Of a stretch of DNA of 62,847 bases, positions 35,585 through 43,714 are shown piece after piece. Made by a program: the position numbers and the translations under genes. Each line of letters opens with the position of its first letter. Position 1 is the stretch's first letter. Origin of the DNA: an uncultured Planctomycetaceae bacterium (lineage in GTDB: Bacteria > Planctomycetota > Planctomycetia > Planctomycetales > Planctomycetaceae); the NCBI GenBank assembly GCA_903924405.1, contig CAIYBH010000104.1, positions 1 to 62,847 on the forward strand, in the 5' to 3' direction. The notes beneath the pieces were generated by a model that ran no database searches, had not been told where the DNA came from, and saw only the letters and a program-made list of their open reading frames with translations.

Positions 35585-36471
35585 CGACGGGGCCCGAGGA
35601 TCTCATGGAGCCCGCCGGCGTACCCCATGAGCTGGATTTTGCGGAGGAGACGCCCGGTCCAGCCTGGTCACTGCTGCGAGGAATAGCGGTGCAACTGCTG
35701 TGCATGACACTGTCAGCTTCTGTTGTACTGAATCTGTTTTCTCCGGACGTTCAGTGGTCCGTTTTGCTGGTCATGCTGGCCGTGGTCATCCTCTCGCTGA
35801 GGCATTTGGGTGGCCTGCTGATCCTGTGTCTGGTGCAGGCGGATCTGGTTCTGACAGAGGAACGATTCAGCAACGCAATGCCTCCAGCCGAGGCACTCAC
35901 CTACACCTTTTTGATACTTGCAGTTGTCATGTTTATTGGAAGGCAGCGGCACACTCTGCAGAAATTATCACAGGCATCACTGTTTCGAATTCCTGCCCCG
36001 GGGGCACCGTCAGCCGCGCCCACTGCTTCTGACCAGGATCCTGTGCCAGCTAGACCGTTTTTAAACCTGCTGCAACGGCTGTCGGAGCATCGACAGCAGC
36101 TACTCAGGCGACTTCTGCAGCGTCTCAACAGGGCGATGCGCGGCGCACTCCTGCTGGCAGCCTGCTCGGCAGTGGCTACCTGCCTTGTTGCATGGCTTCC
36201 ACGTGGTCCAATGCTGGCCCGGGAACTCCGAACCGCAGAATCTCTCGATCCGGACATGCGTTGGGCTGCGTTGCTGGTCACTGGAATTGTCGCCATCGCA
36301 CTGGTGGCTGGTGAACTGAGTTGGCGGCGAATGACCGCGGCTCAGGCGAGAGTTTTCCAGCGGTCTCAACTTCTCAGTGTGTTCTATCGCGACTTCAGAT
36401 TGATCGTGCGACAGAAGATTCGTGCCAGACAAAAGCGATACCTGGCCCCGGCACGCCGGACAACCGACTGA
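35581..36471 (+). CDS. Membrane protein of the MoxR/DUF58 operon
   Basis: 296 residues. Five hydrophobic helices: around VQLLCMTLSASVVLNLF, VLLVMLAVVILSL, LTYTFLILAVVMFI, GALLLAACSAVATCLVAWL and WAALLVTGIVAIALVAG. Between the third and fourth lies an Arg/Gln-rich cytoplasmic loop, and the tail is very basic (RQKIRARQKRYLAPARR). No family recognised. Its start overlaps the DUF58 stop by four bases, so it is the third coupled gene of the operon. In many bacteria this position is filled by a transglutaminase-like protein; none is present here. Confidence 0.75.
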   Translation: MTTGPEDLMEPAGVPHELDFAEETPGPAWSLLRGIAVQLLCMTLSASVVLNLFSPDVQWSVLLVMLAVVILSLRHLGGLLILCLVQADLVLTEERFSNAMPPAEALTYTFLILAVVMFIGRQRHTLQKLSQASLFRIPAPGAPSAAPTASDQDPVPARPFLNLLQRLSEHRQQLLRRLLQRLNRAMRGALLLAACSAVATCLVAWLPRGPMLARELRTAESLDPDMRWAALLVTGIVAIALVAGELSWRRMTAAQARVFQRSQLLSVFYRDFRLIVRQKIRARQKRYLAPARRTTD

Positions 36472-36671
36472 GTCATTGGCAGTAGTAGTCAACTCGACCG
36501 CCCGCACCTCTCTGCCCCAACCTGACTGCTACGCAGGGCTAAGACACCGGGCACTCGCAGGGCAGGGCACTCAGAGACAGTCGGCCAGCGAAGAAATTGG
36601 CCACTGCCACAGCGTGCGGCGAACACGCCAGCAACACGGCTTGTCGGACAGTGAATGCCGAGTTTGTCAGA

Positions 36672-36707
36672 TCACCTCCCCGGCGCCATCGGAGGCCGGG
36701 GAGGTGA
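36672..36707. terminator. Strong two-way terminator-like hairpin
   Basis: TCACCTCCCCGGC (36672-36684) pairs perfectly over 13 bases with GCCGGGGAGGTGA (36695-36707), with a 10-base loop. It lies between the ends of the convergent moxR operon and aldehyde dehydrogenase gene. GTTAAAATAAC follows on the plus side, so there is no clean T tract. Confidence 0.7.
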
Positions 36708-36752
36708 GTTAAAATAACACATTTCCGGTGCCCCACATCGGGGACATCCTGC

Positions 36753-38258
36753 TTACTGCAACGGCCGCACCACGGAGATGGGGCGAAGGTAGTCATTCAG
36801 CGTGTCCGGACTGACCACGCCGCCGCCCATGCCGCTTTTCCCGATGCCACCATAAGGCACACCGTGGACGATGACGTTATGAGCATTGATCCAGCCATTT
36901 CCGGATCGGAAGGCTTCGGCCACGCGGGCACATCGTTGCAGGTCACGGGACCAGACACTGTTCCCAAGGCCGTACTCGGTATCATTCGCGAGCCGAATTC
37001 CCTCTTCTTCGGAAGCAAACGGGGCCAGGAACGCAACTGGCCCGAAGATTTCTTCGCGTGCGGCCACGTTGTTGAGCGAACCGGCAAGCAGAGCCGGCTT
37101 CACATAGAAACCGTGCTTTCCGACGATCTGCGCCTCCCCACCCTCAAGAATCAGGTCAGCCCCGTCAGCCACGCCTTTTTGGAGATATCCGAGCACGCGA
37201 GCACGCTGTTTTGCGTTGACCACCGGGCCCATTTGAGCCCCTTCGTCGAACTGGTAGCCAATCTGAACAGACTTCATGCGGGCCACACACTCCGACACAA
37301 AGTCATCGTAGATGTCTCGCTGAATCAGCCAGCGTGTGGCATCGCAGCAGACCTGACCGGTGTGGAAGGTGATGGCATCGACAAGTTTCTGAGCGGTTTC
37401 CGGAATGTCCACGTCATTGAAAATTACCGCCGCGCCCTTTCCACCCAGTTCACATTTTACCGGGATCAGATTCCGGCCCGCGGCTTCGGCCACCATACGC
37501 CCAACTTCCGGTGATCCGGTGAAGCTCATCCGGCGGAAGCGGGGATTCTGCGATACAGCTGCACCCGCCGTTTCACCGTAGCCGGTCACGACGTTCAGTA
37601 CACCGGGGGGAAGCAGATCGAGTTCTTCGATGACGCGGCACAAATACAGCGCCGACAGCGGGGTATCTTCGGCAGGCTTCAGAACGCACGTATTGCCAGC
37701 AGCCAGTGCCGGAGCAAGCCCCCAACCTGCCAGCAGAAATGGAAAGTTCCATGGAATGATGAACCCGCAGGGTCCCCACGGATGACGTGAAACCCACGCT
37801 TCATGATGGCGAACGGCAATGACCTGACGATAATTCACCGCCTGTGACAAATCGGCGAAGTACCGAAAGGTATCAATAAAGTTCTGCACATCCGCTTCGG
37901 CCTGAGAATAGATCTTTCCGCAGTCCAGGGACTCCACCTGTGCGAACTCATGTCGACGTTTTTCGACAGCATCAGCGATGCGATGCAGCCGGGCGGCACG
38001 TTCGGCGACCTGCATTGAAGCCCAGCCGCTGCTGGTGAACGCATCAGCGGCAGCATCGACCGCCTTATCCACATCAGCCTTTTTCAGGCTGGTCACAGTG
38101 GCAATTTTCGTCCCGGCACCCGGATCGAGCACCTCAAAGGTCTGCCCGTCTGCAGCTTCGACCCAACGTCCACCGTAGTACGACTTGTGAACAGGAGTGG
38201 AAAGAAACGCGGCAACCGATGGAGCAAACGCTGTTTGCCCCGAAACAGTGGTGGACAT
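36753..38258 (-). CDS. NAD(P)-dependent aldehyde dehydrogenase
   Basis: 501 residues, cytosolic. Standard ALDH motifs: GFIIPWNFPFLLAGWGLAPALAAGN, the catalytic Glu in KCELGGKGA, the nucleophile Cys in HTGQVCCDATR and EEIFGPVAFLAPF near the C-terminus. The overall pattern is close to betaine-aldehyde or general class-1/2 ALDHs; the substrate cannot be fixed. The ORF extends to 38399, but the start at 38258 (MSTTVSGQTAF) precedes the usual NAD-binding fold by a normal distance. An inverted repeat about 100 bases upstream could be an operator. Confidence 0.9.
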   Translation of the reverse strand: MSTTVSGQTAFAPSVAAFLSTPVHKSYYGGRWVEAADGQTFEVLDPGAGTKIATVTSLKKADVDKAVDAAADAFTSSGWASMQVAERAARLHRIADAVEKRRHEFAQVESLDCGKIYSQAEADVQNFIDTFRYFADLSQAVNYRQVIAVRHHEAWVSRHPWGPCGFIIPWNFPFLLAGWGLAPALAAGNTCVLKPAEDTPLSALYLCRVIEELDLLPPGVLNVVTGYGETAGAAVSQNPRFRRMSFTGSPEVGRMVAEAAGRNLIPVKCELGGKGAAVIFNDVDIPETAQKLVDAITFHTGQVCCDATRWLIQRDIYDDFVSECVARMKSVQIGYQFDEGAQMGPVVNAKQRARVLGYLQKGVADGADLILEGGEAQIVGKHGFYVKPALLAGSLNNVAAREEIFGPVAFLAPFASEEEGIRLANDTEYGLGNSVWSRDLQRCARVAEAFRSGNGWINAHNVIVHGVPYGGIGKSGMGGGVVSPDTLNDYLRPISVVRPLQ

Positions 38259-38947
38259 AGCAACTCCCGAGAGAAAAAATGGGATTCGATCAGGAAACTG
38301 AGGCCTGACGCTGGCTCTTCGTTGTGCAGCACAGGGCGAAAACTGCCACGACCAGACCGTTCGTGATGATAAACGGTCAGGTTGTCTATGGGAAACCAAG
38401 ACCCAGCGCCATGCCGAAAACAGTACCAGGTGGCAGGGCGTGTGAACGCCTTCTGGTTCGGTAAAAGTCTGGGGCAGCCATGATCCGTGATCCTGCAGAA
38501 ATCAGCAAACCGGGCGAAAATGGCAGTCCGGTGGGCAGGTCGCCCAAACGCTGCCGGTGATTACGAACAGTCAGAATCCGAATCCGTTCCGTGTCGAACC
38601 GGTTTTCCTCCCAAATCCTCAATGAATTCCGCAACCGCGGCCGCTGGCTGCCGACGCATTTGTCGGATTCTGAGTTGCAAGTATTCACTCGGAGCACAGT
38701 TTTCGTTACGCTATGGGCTGGTTTTGGCGTTCTGAGGGGCCACATTCGTGGCGGGTCGCCAGATTTCATTGGCTGCATGGAAGCTGATTTCTGATTTCTC
38801 TGACATCTCTAACCTGCTGATTCAGGAAGAGTATCAGGCTTTGCCGTCCACACGTGAATCTGTTCCGTCGGCAAAACCTCAGTGTCAAATGTGGAAACCA
38901 GAGACTCAGGATCCGGCAGCGCTACAGACTCACAGAAGCAGTTGCAC
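38259..38947. other. Divergent intergenic region, aldehyde dehydrogenase/efp
   Basis: 689 bases carrying promoters for both divergent genes. The one clear structure is the inverted repeat at 38355-38378. Frames of 80-130 codons are mutually overlapping and without family features. Confidence 0.5.
38355..38378. promoter_or_regulatory. Inverted repeat upstream of aldehyde dehydrogenase gene
   Basis: GACCGTT (38355-38361) and AACGGTC (38372-38378) form perfect 7-base arms with a 10-base spacer, about 100 bases before the aldehyde dehydrogenase start. Size and spacing suit a dimeric repressor site. Confidence 0.4.
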
Positions 38948-39517
38948 ATGGGCACGATTCCCGCCGGAGAATTCAAAAAAGGTGTCAAGGTCCAGATCGA
39001 TAATGAGCCCTACGAAATGCTGGAATGCCATTTCGTAAAGCCCGGAAAAGGGCAGGCCCTGTATCGCACAAAACTGCGCAACCTGCTCAGGGGCTCACTT
39101 TTCGAAAAGACCTACCGCAACGGCGATTCGCTGGAAACAGCAGACGTTCACCGCAACGACGGTGTCTATTCGTATCGTGACGGCGACCACTACGTCTTCA
39201 TGGACAATACCACCTTTGAACAGCACAGCTTGCCCGCCGCAGTCGTTCAGGATGACATGCGGTGGCTGATGGAAGGCGCCACAGTCGGGCTGCTGTTCTG
39301 GAATGGTCAGCTGATCACCATGAGTCCACCGATGCAGGTGATTCTTACCGTCACCTACACAGAACCAGCTGCCCGCGGTAACACAGCCACCAACGTCACC
39401 AAACCTGCGGTCGTGGAAACCGGTGCGGAAGTGCAGGTCCCGGCCTTTATCAAGGAAGGTGACCGTATCAAGATTGACACCAGTTCCGGTCAGTACATGG
39501 AACGCGTTCAATTCTGA
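38948..39517 (+). CDS. efp: Translation elongation factor P
   Basis: 189 residues, the normal length. EF-P binds between P and E sites and rescues ribosomes stalled on polyproline. The modification-site loop KPGKGQA is present with Lys34 in the standard place. Domain II-III signals are present too (MDNTTFEQHSLP, AEVQVPAFIKEGDRIKIDTSSGQYMERV). No epmA/epmB or earP gene is in the window, so how or whether Lys34 is modified is open. The frame extends to 38882; the ATG at 38948 (MGTIPAGEFKKG) gives the conserved numbering. A hairpin terminator follows. Confidence 0.96.
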   Translation: MGTIPAGEFKKGVKVQIDNEPYEMLECHFVKPGKGQALYRTKLRNLLRGSLFEKTYRNGDSLETADVHRNDGVYSYRDGDHYVFMDNTTFEQHSLPAAVVQDDMRWLMEGATVGLLFWNGQLITMSPPMQVILTVTYTEPAARGNTATNVTKPAVVETGAEVQVPAFIKEGDRIKIDTSSGQYMERVQF

Positions 39518-39542
39518 ACCATGACGAACAGTTCACAGCGCG

Positions 39543-39575
39543 GCGGACCCGGATAAATCTCGAAGCCGGGTCCGC
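39543..39575 (+). terminator. Hairpin after efp
   Basis: GCGGACCCGG (39543-39552) and CCGGGTCCGC (39566-39575) form a perfect 10-base stem with a 13-base loop, starting 26 bases after the efp stop. TGTTCTG follows. Probable terminator. Confidence 0.6.
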
Positions 39576-39694
39576 TGTTCTGCGCAGTCCCCTGCACAAG
39601 ACCCGCGGCAACTCCCGCAAGCCGCGTCAACAACACTGTCGGGAATTGGCACCGCAGCCATCTGCAATCCCGACTTGTCCCACTAAGATCAACT

Positions 39695-41350
39695 ATGTCC
39701 GACAGCATCCCAGCCACCAGTCCATCACACAATGGTCGGCTTTACATCGAAACTGTTGGCTGCCAGATGAACATGCTGGACAGCGAATTAGTCGTCGCAG
39801 CCCTCCGCCGCGACGGCTATCAACTGACTGACAACCCCAAAGACGCCGATACTGTTCTCTTCAACACCTGCAGCGTCCGGGAGCATGCCGAACACAAGAT
39901 CTACAGCGCCCTCGGAAGACTCAAGTACAGCAAACGCAATCGCCCGCAGAAGGTGATTGGAGTGATTGGCTGTATGGCCCAGAAAGACCAGGATCTCATT
40001 TTCCAACGCGCTCCCCACGTGGATATCGTTGTCGGAACCGGTCAGCTCGCAGAAATCCCGGCAATGATTCGGGACACGCGAGAGGCCCAGGAACGTTCCC
40101 ACCGAAAAGCCGTCAGCCTTGGCCGCCGTGAAGGTTCACGTGACGAGGTTTCAGACAGCTTTCAAAGTTATGATCCATTGCGTGATCCCGAGATGCGGCC
40201 GACGCCCTTTCAGGCCTTCGTTCGAATCATGATCGGCTGTGATAAGTTCTGCACCTACTGTGTCGTTCCAGCCACACGGGGGCCTGAACAAAGTCGTCCG
40301 CCGGCCCACATCGTGCAGGAAGCCAGAGTGCTTGCCGATCAGGGTGTCCGTGAAATTACGCTGCTCGGACAAACAGTCAACAGCTACAAGTACACCGAAA
40401 ACGGGCGTCTGGTACGACTCTCAGACCTGCTGTACCAGTTGCACGACATCTCCGGTATTCAGCGAATTCGCTTCATCACCAGTTTTCCGAAAGACATGGG
40501 AAATGATCTGCTGCAGGCCGTCCGCGACCTGCCAAAGGTCATGAAGTATCTGCATGTCCCGGCTCAGTCCGGCTGCAATGATGTCCTGAAAGGAATGAAA
40601 CGCGGATACACGGTCGAAGACTATCGGGACATGATGCACAGAATCCGGGAACTGATCCCTGGCTGCGCTGTCTCCAGTGATTTCATCGTAGGGTTCTGCG
40701 GTGAAAGCGAACAGTCCTTCGAAAAAAGCATGGACCTGATCCGCGAATTTCGTTTCAAGAACAGCTTCATCTTCAAATACAGTCCACGCACTGGTACCAA
40801 GGCTGATGAACTTTTCGACGACGACATTTCAGAAGACGTCAAACGACGCCGAAACAATGAAATGCTGGAATTGCAGAATCGGATTTCTGAAGAAGACAAT
40901 GCCGAGTTCATCGGGAGACGGGTGACTATTCTGGTGGAGGGGCCCAGCAAGTCAGCCTCCAGACGTGCCGCTCGCGAAGGATTGCCAGCAGATGCAGCGT
41001 CGCTGGTGACACTCGGAACCACCGGCGCACACCACTCGTCCGCACACAGCTCAGCCGACCACCACAATCATGATCATCATCACGAGGACGGACGCGGCCA
41101 CGCCGAGCACTCCGGAATCGCTGAGCCACAATCGATGCAGCATGCCTCGGTCGACGCAACACGACTGGCGATGCAATTGACCGGACGGACTGAGTGTGAT
41201 CGGATTGTCGTGTTTGACGGGAACCCGCGACTGACCGGTTCACTGGCAGAAATTGAGATTCACGACTGCACCAGCACCACGCTGATCGGAGCGATCGTTA
41301 CACGTGAGGTACAGGCCGGCTCCAGCCTGAGTCTGCCGATACTGGGCTGA
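39695..41350 (+). CDS. miaB: tRNA-2-methylthio-N6-dimethylallyladenosine synthase MiaB with His-rich insertion
   Basis: 551 residues, against about 440-480 for most MiaB. It methylthiolates i6A37 in tRNAs using two 4Fe-4S clusters. The N-terminal cluster cysteines are in VGCQMN, NTCSV and IGCMAQ; the radical-SAM cluster is CDKFCTYC. LHVPAQSG and the SDFIVGFCGES segment are normal. The C-terminal TRAM domain is interrupted by a segment with 11 His between residues 446 and 472 (bases 41030-41110, for example DHHNHDHHH), after which TRAM resumes (TGRTECDRIVVFDGN). The insertion keeps frame and is not a frameshift. It may bind metal. Confidence 0.93.
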   Translation: MSDSIPATSPSHNGRLYIETVGCQMNMLDSELVVAALRRDGYQLTDNPKDADTVLFNTCSVREHAEHKIYSALGRLKYSKRNRPQKVIGVIGCMAQKDQDLIFQRAPHVDIVVGTGQLAEIPAMIRDTREAQERSHRKAVSLGRREGSRDEVSDSFQSYDPLRDPEMRPTPFQAFVRIMIGCDKFCTYCVVPATRGPEQSRPPAHIVQEARVLADQGVREITLLGQTVNSYKYTENGRLVRLSDLLYQLHDISGIQRIRFITSFPKDMGNDLLQAVRDLPKVMKYLHVPAQSGCNDVLKGMKRGYTVEDYRDMMHRIRELIPGCAVSSDFIVGFCGESEQSFEKSMDLIREFRFKNSFIFKYSPRTGTKADELFDDDISEDVKRRRNNEMLELQNRISEEDNAEFIGRRVTILVEGPSKSASRRAAREGLPADAASLVTLGTTGAHHSSAHSSADHHNHDHHHEDGRGHAEHSGIAEPQSMQHASVDATRLAMQLTGRTECDRIVVFDGNPRLTGSLAEIEIHDCTSTTLIGAIVTREVQAGSSLSLPILG

Positions 41351-41398
41351 TGATCACCCACAGCCTCGCCATTCTCATCGGCCACTGACCCTGCCAGC

Positions 41399-42541
41399 TT
41401 AACTGTAGCGCACAACGAGGTTTCCGGGAAGTCGCCGCACCAATCGACGAACCTCAAGGACCGTCAGTGTAGCCAGTACCTGCGACGATTCTGCCGACAT
41501 CGAACGCAGAACTTCGTCAATGGGAACGGGCTGAAGAGTGATTTGATTCAGAACGCGGGATTCGATCGCGTTCAGATTCAGTTCTCTGGGAGAATGAATT
41601 GTCACACTTGTTGAAGGGCTGGCCGGGCTGGGCAGTGGCCCCAGCGCGGCAAGGACATCATCCGCATGCCGGACAAGTGTGACACCATCCCGGATCAATT
41701 CGTGACAGCCCGCGCTGGCCAGACTGTCCACTGGCCCGGGCAAAGCAAAAACGTCTCGCCCCTGTTCGACTGCGTGCCTGGCCGTATAAAGTGCACCAGA
41801 ATTTCGCGCGGCCTCGATCACAATCACACCCAGACAGAGTCCGCTGATAATCCGATTACGCTGCGGAAAAAGTCCCGGAAGAATCCGTTGATGCAGAGGC
41901 ATCTCACTCAGAACGGCCCCCTGCTCAGAGATCTCCCGGGAGAGATTGTCGTGTTCCGGCGGATAAACGGTCGTCACACCTCCGGGAAGCACAGCAAGGG
42001 TCCGACCACCGGCGGTCAGCGCTCCCTGATGCGCTGCGAGGTCAATTCCTCGTGCCAGTCCACTGACAATCGTCAACCCGGAACGAGACAACTGTGCTGC
42101 CAGGCGTTCTGCATGCCGGCGCCCATAGGTTGAGCAACGACGCGAGCCAACAATAGCGACAGCCAGTTGGTCCTGAGGCAACAGAACACCACGTTGATAC
42201 AGCACGCGAGGTGCATCGCAGATTTCACGAAGTCGCTGCGGATAACTCCCGGACTCACCGTGCAGCAGGATCTGTACGCCTTCAGCCGCACACTGACGAA
42301 TCATGTCGGTGGCCCGCGAATGGAGATCAGGGGCCAGAATCGCGTCGGCCGTCTTCTCCCCGATCCCATCCACTTGCAGCAACGCGTCACGCGTTTGACT
42401 GAAAATCGCCTGGCAGGAATGGAATTGCTGCAACAGGCAGGACTGCAATCGGGGGCCGACACCCGGCGCCAGTGACAAAGCCACTGCGGCAAGTTTTTCG
42501 GAATCTATTGCCTCGCAGGGAACTTGTGGAGCAAGCTGCAT
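41399..42541 (-). CDS. dprA: DNA-processing protein DprA
   Basis: 380 residues. DprA loads RecA onto incoming single-stranded DNA in transformation. A helix-hairpin-helix region (LQVDGIGEKTADAIL) precedes the Rossmann core: VAIVGSRRCSTYGRRHAERLA, GLTIVSGLARGIDLAAHQGAL, TLAVLPGGVTTVYPPEH and FPQRNRIISGL. The C-terminus has a winged-helix-like end (QPVPIDEVLRSM...LEVRRLVRRLPG). All conserved groups are present. It is convergent with miaB, 48 bases apart. No competence genes are nearby. Confidence 0.93.
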   Translation of the reverse strand: MQLAPQVPCEAIDSEKLAAVALSLAPGVGPRLQSCLLQQFHSCQAIFSQTRDALLQVDGIGEKTADAILAPDLHSRATDMIRQCAAEGVQILLHGESGSYPQRLREICDAPRVLYQRGVLLPQDQLAVAIVGSRRCSTYGRRHAERLAAQLSRSGLTIVSGLARGIDLAAHQGALTAGGRTLAVLPGGVTTVYPPEHDNLSREISEQGAVLSEMPLHQRILPGLFPQRNRIISGLCLGVIVIEAARNSGALYTARHAVEQGRDVFALPGPVDSLASAGCHELIRDGVTLVRHADDVLAALGPLPSPASPSTSVTIHSPRELNLNAIESRVLNQITLQPVPIDEVLRSMSAESSQVLATLTVLEVRRLVRRLPGNLVVRYS

Positions 42542-42767
42542 TTGTGTGCATTTTCAGCAGGAAGCACACCGAGCGGGCAGTTCCACTGCCGCCTCGGACA
42601 AACGATTTCTCAGTCGATCTCCCGGACTGATTCAGAGTTGTCTGGACCGAAAATCGGTGTCGCTGTTGGCGATGAACCAACCGTCAGTGTTGTCGCGTTC
42701 CACGAACCGGAGAAATCACAAGTCCCGTCCGAAATGCGCTGGAAAGTCAGCATGTTGCACACCGTCG

Positions 42768-43262
42768 TCACAGGGCCTTTCGGCCATCGGAAAACAGATG
42801 CAACAGTTGCCCCGAACTGCCGGGAACCTGATCCCAGTCCTGTACAGAGAATTGAAACACCATCAACGTCGCCGGAGGTACCGGTGTCACTCGCTGAGCC
42901 CAATGGCACATCAGCATCGCGATTCCCGGGTTATGTCCCACAACTAAAACTGAAGATTCATCCGGAAAGCAGTGATGTGGCAAGGCAGCCGCGAACTGTT
43001 CTGCCGCCGCTGCATACAGTTCTTCCCGCAGAACGATGGGGACAGCGGGAGCCATTCCCAACGCCATGATCTCTGCAGTTTGAGCCGTGCGGACAGACGC
43101 TGAGGCGATGACACGGTCCAGACTGAAACCTGCCGCGCTGGCCAGTTCAGCTGTCTTTCGGGCCATTTGCTGACCAGCTGGCGTTAGGACGCGTTGAAAG
43201 TCGGTCTGACCAGATTGCGGCTCGGACGCTTCAGCATGTCGCATCAAAAGCACGGTCTTCAC
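42768..43262 (-). CDS. sixA: Phosphohistidine phosphatase SixA
   Basis: 164 residues, cytosolic histidine phosphatase superfamily member. The RHG motif LMRHAEASE has catalytic His9; the second His is in VLVVGHNPGIA, and the substrate Arg-rich patch around ASASVRTAQTAEIM is typical of SixA. SixA removes phosphate from histidine in phosphorelay or PTS proteins. Small size and absence of inserts agree with the family. It lies upstream of dprA on the same strand with 226 bases between them. Confidence 0.9.
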   Translation of the reverse strand: MKTVLLMRHAEASEPQSGQTDFQRVLTPAGQQMARKTAELASAAGFSLDRVIASASVRTAQTAEIMALGMAPAVPIVLREELYAAAAEQFAAALPHHCFPDESSVLVVGHNPGIAMLMCHWAQRVTPVPPATLMVFQFSVQDWDQVPGSSGQLLHLFSDGRKAL

Positions 43263-43334
43263 AAATCCTCCCGTTGCGAGAACGGATCACCAAACGCAGC
43301 GCACCCACTGCCAGTAGTCCGCGTCAGGAAATTA

Positions 43335-43356
43335 TTACGTAAGGGATAACCCCTTA
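43335..43356. promoter_or_regulatory. Palindrome and inverted repeat before sixA
   Basis: TTACGTAA (43335-43342) is a perfect 8-base palindrome. Overlapping it, TAAGGG (43340-43345), loop ATAAC, CCCTTA (43351-43356) forms a 6-base stem. The stretch is AT-rich against its surroundings and lies about 75 bases upstream of sixA (leftward) and 90 upstream of the small plus-strand ORF, so it may be a divergent promoter with an operator. Confidence 0.4.
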
Positions 43357-43447
43357 TCGCCACATCGCATGCTATCGAAGAACTCACAGAAGGCAAGAAC
43401 AAAGATGACGATTGCTGCCAATTCAAACCATTCAGGAATTGCTTTCC

Positions 43448-43714
43448 ATGTCACACGTCAACAACAAGACCAATGTGAGCCGGCACCAATCGTGGTCTCT
43501 TAAAAAGCGTGCTCCACGGCCTTCACCGCGGCCTGCGAAAGTCGAAACCGTAACTCGCCTGCCGCCACGTACCGTTTCCGCTGCCGTTCACCTCGCCGGA
43601 ATGCCACAGAAAATCGGCGTCGCGCAGCACCCGCGGGGCCTTATCCCGGCCGCCAATGGCCTCGCAGAATTCTACAGAACAGCGTCCCGTGGCAACTACT
43701 TCGCTGTCAGCTGA
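43448..43714 (+). CDS. Small basic protein, hypothetical
   Basis: 88 residues from the ATG at 43448 (the frame is open to 43412). It is strongly basic and rich in Pro, with SLKKRAPRPSPRPAKVETVTRLPPRT in the middle, no membrane segment or signal peptide, and a C-terminal region GMPQKIGVAQHPRGLIPAANGLAEFYRTA. Codon use resembles neighbours (many C/G third positions), which is the main support. Its last 19 bases overlap the stop end of the convergent thioredoxin-YHS gene. No family recognised; DNA or RNA binding is possible from charge alone. Confidence 0.42.
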   Translation: MSHVNNKTNVSRHQSWSLKKRAPRPSPRPAKVETVTRLPPRTVSAAVHLAGMPQKIGVAQHPRGLIPAANGLAEFYRTASRGNYFAVS

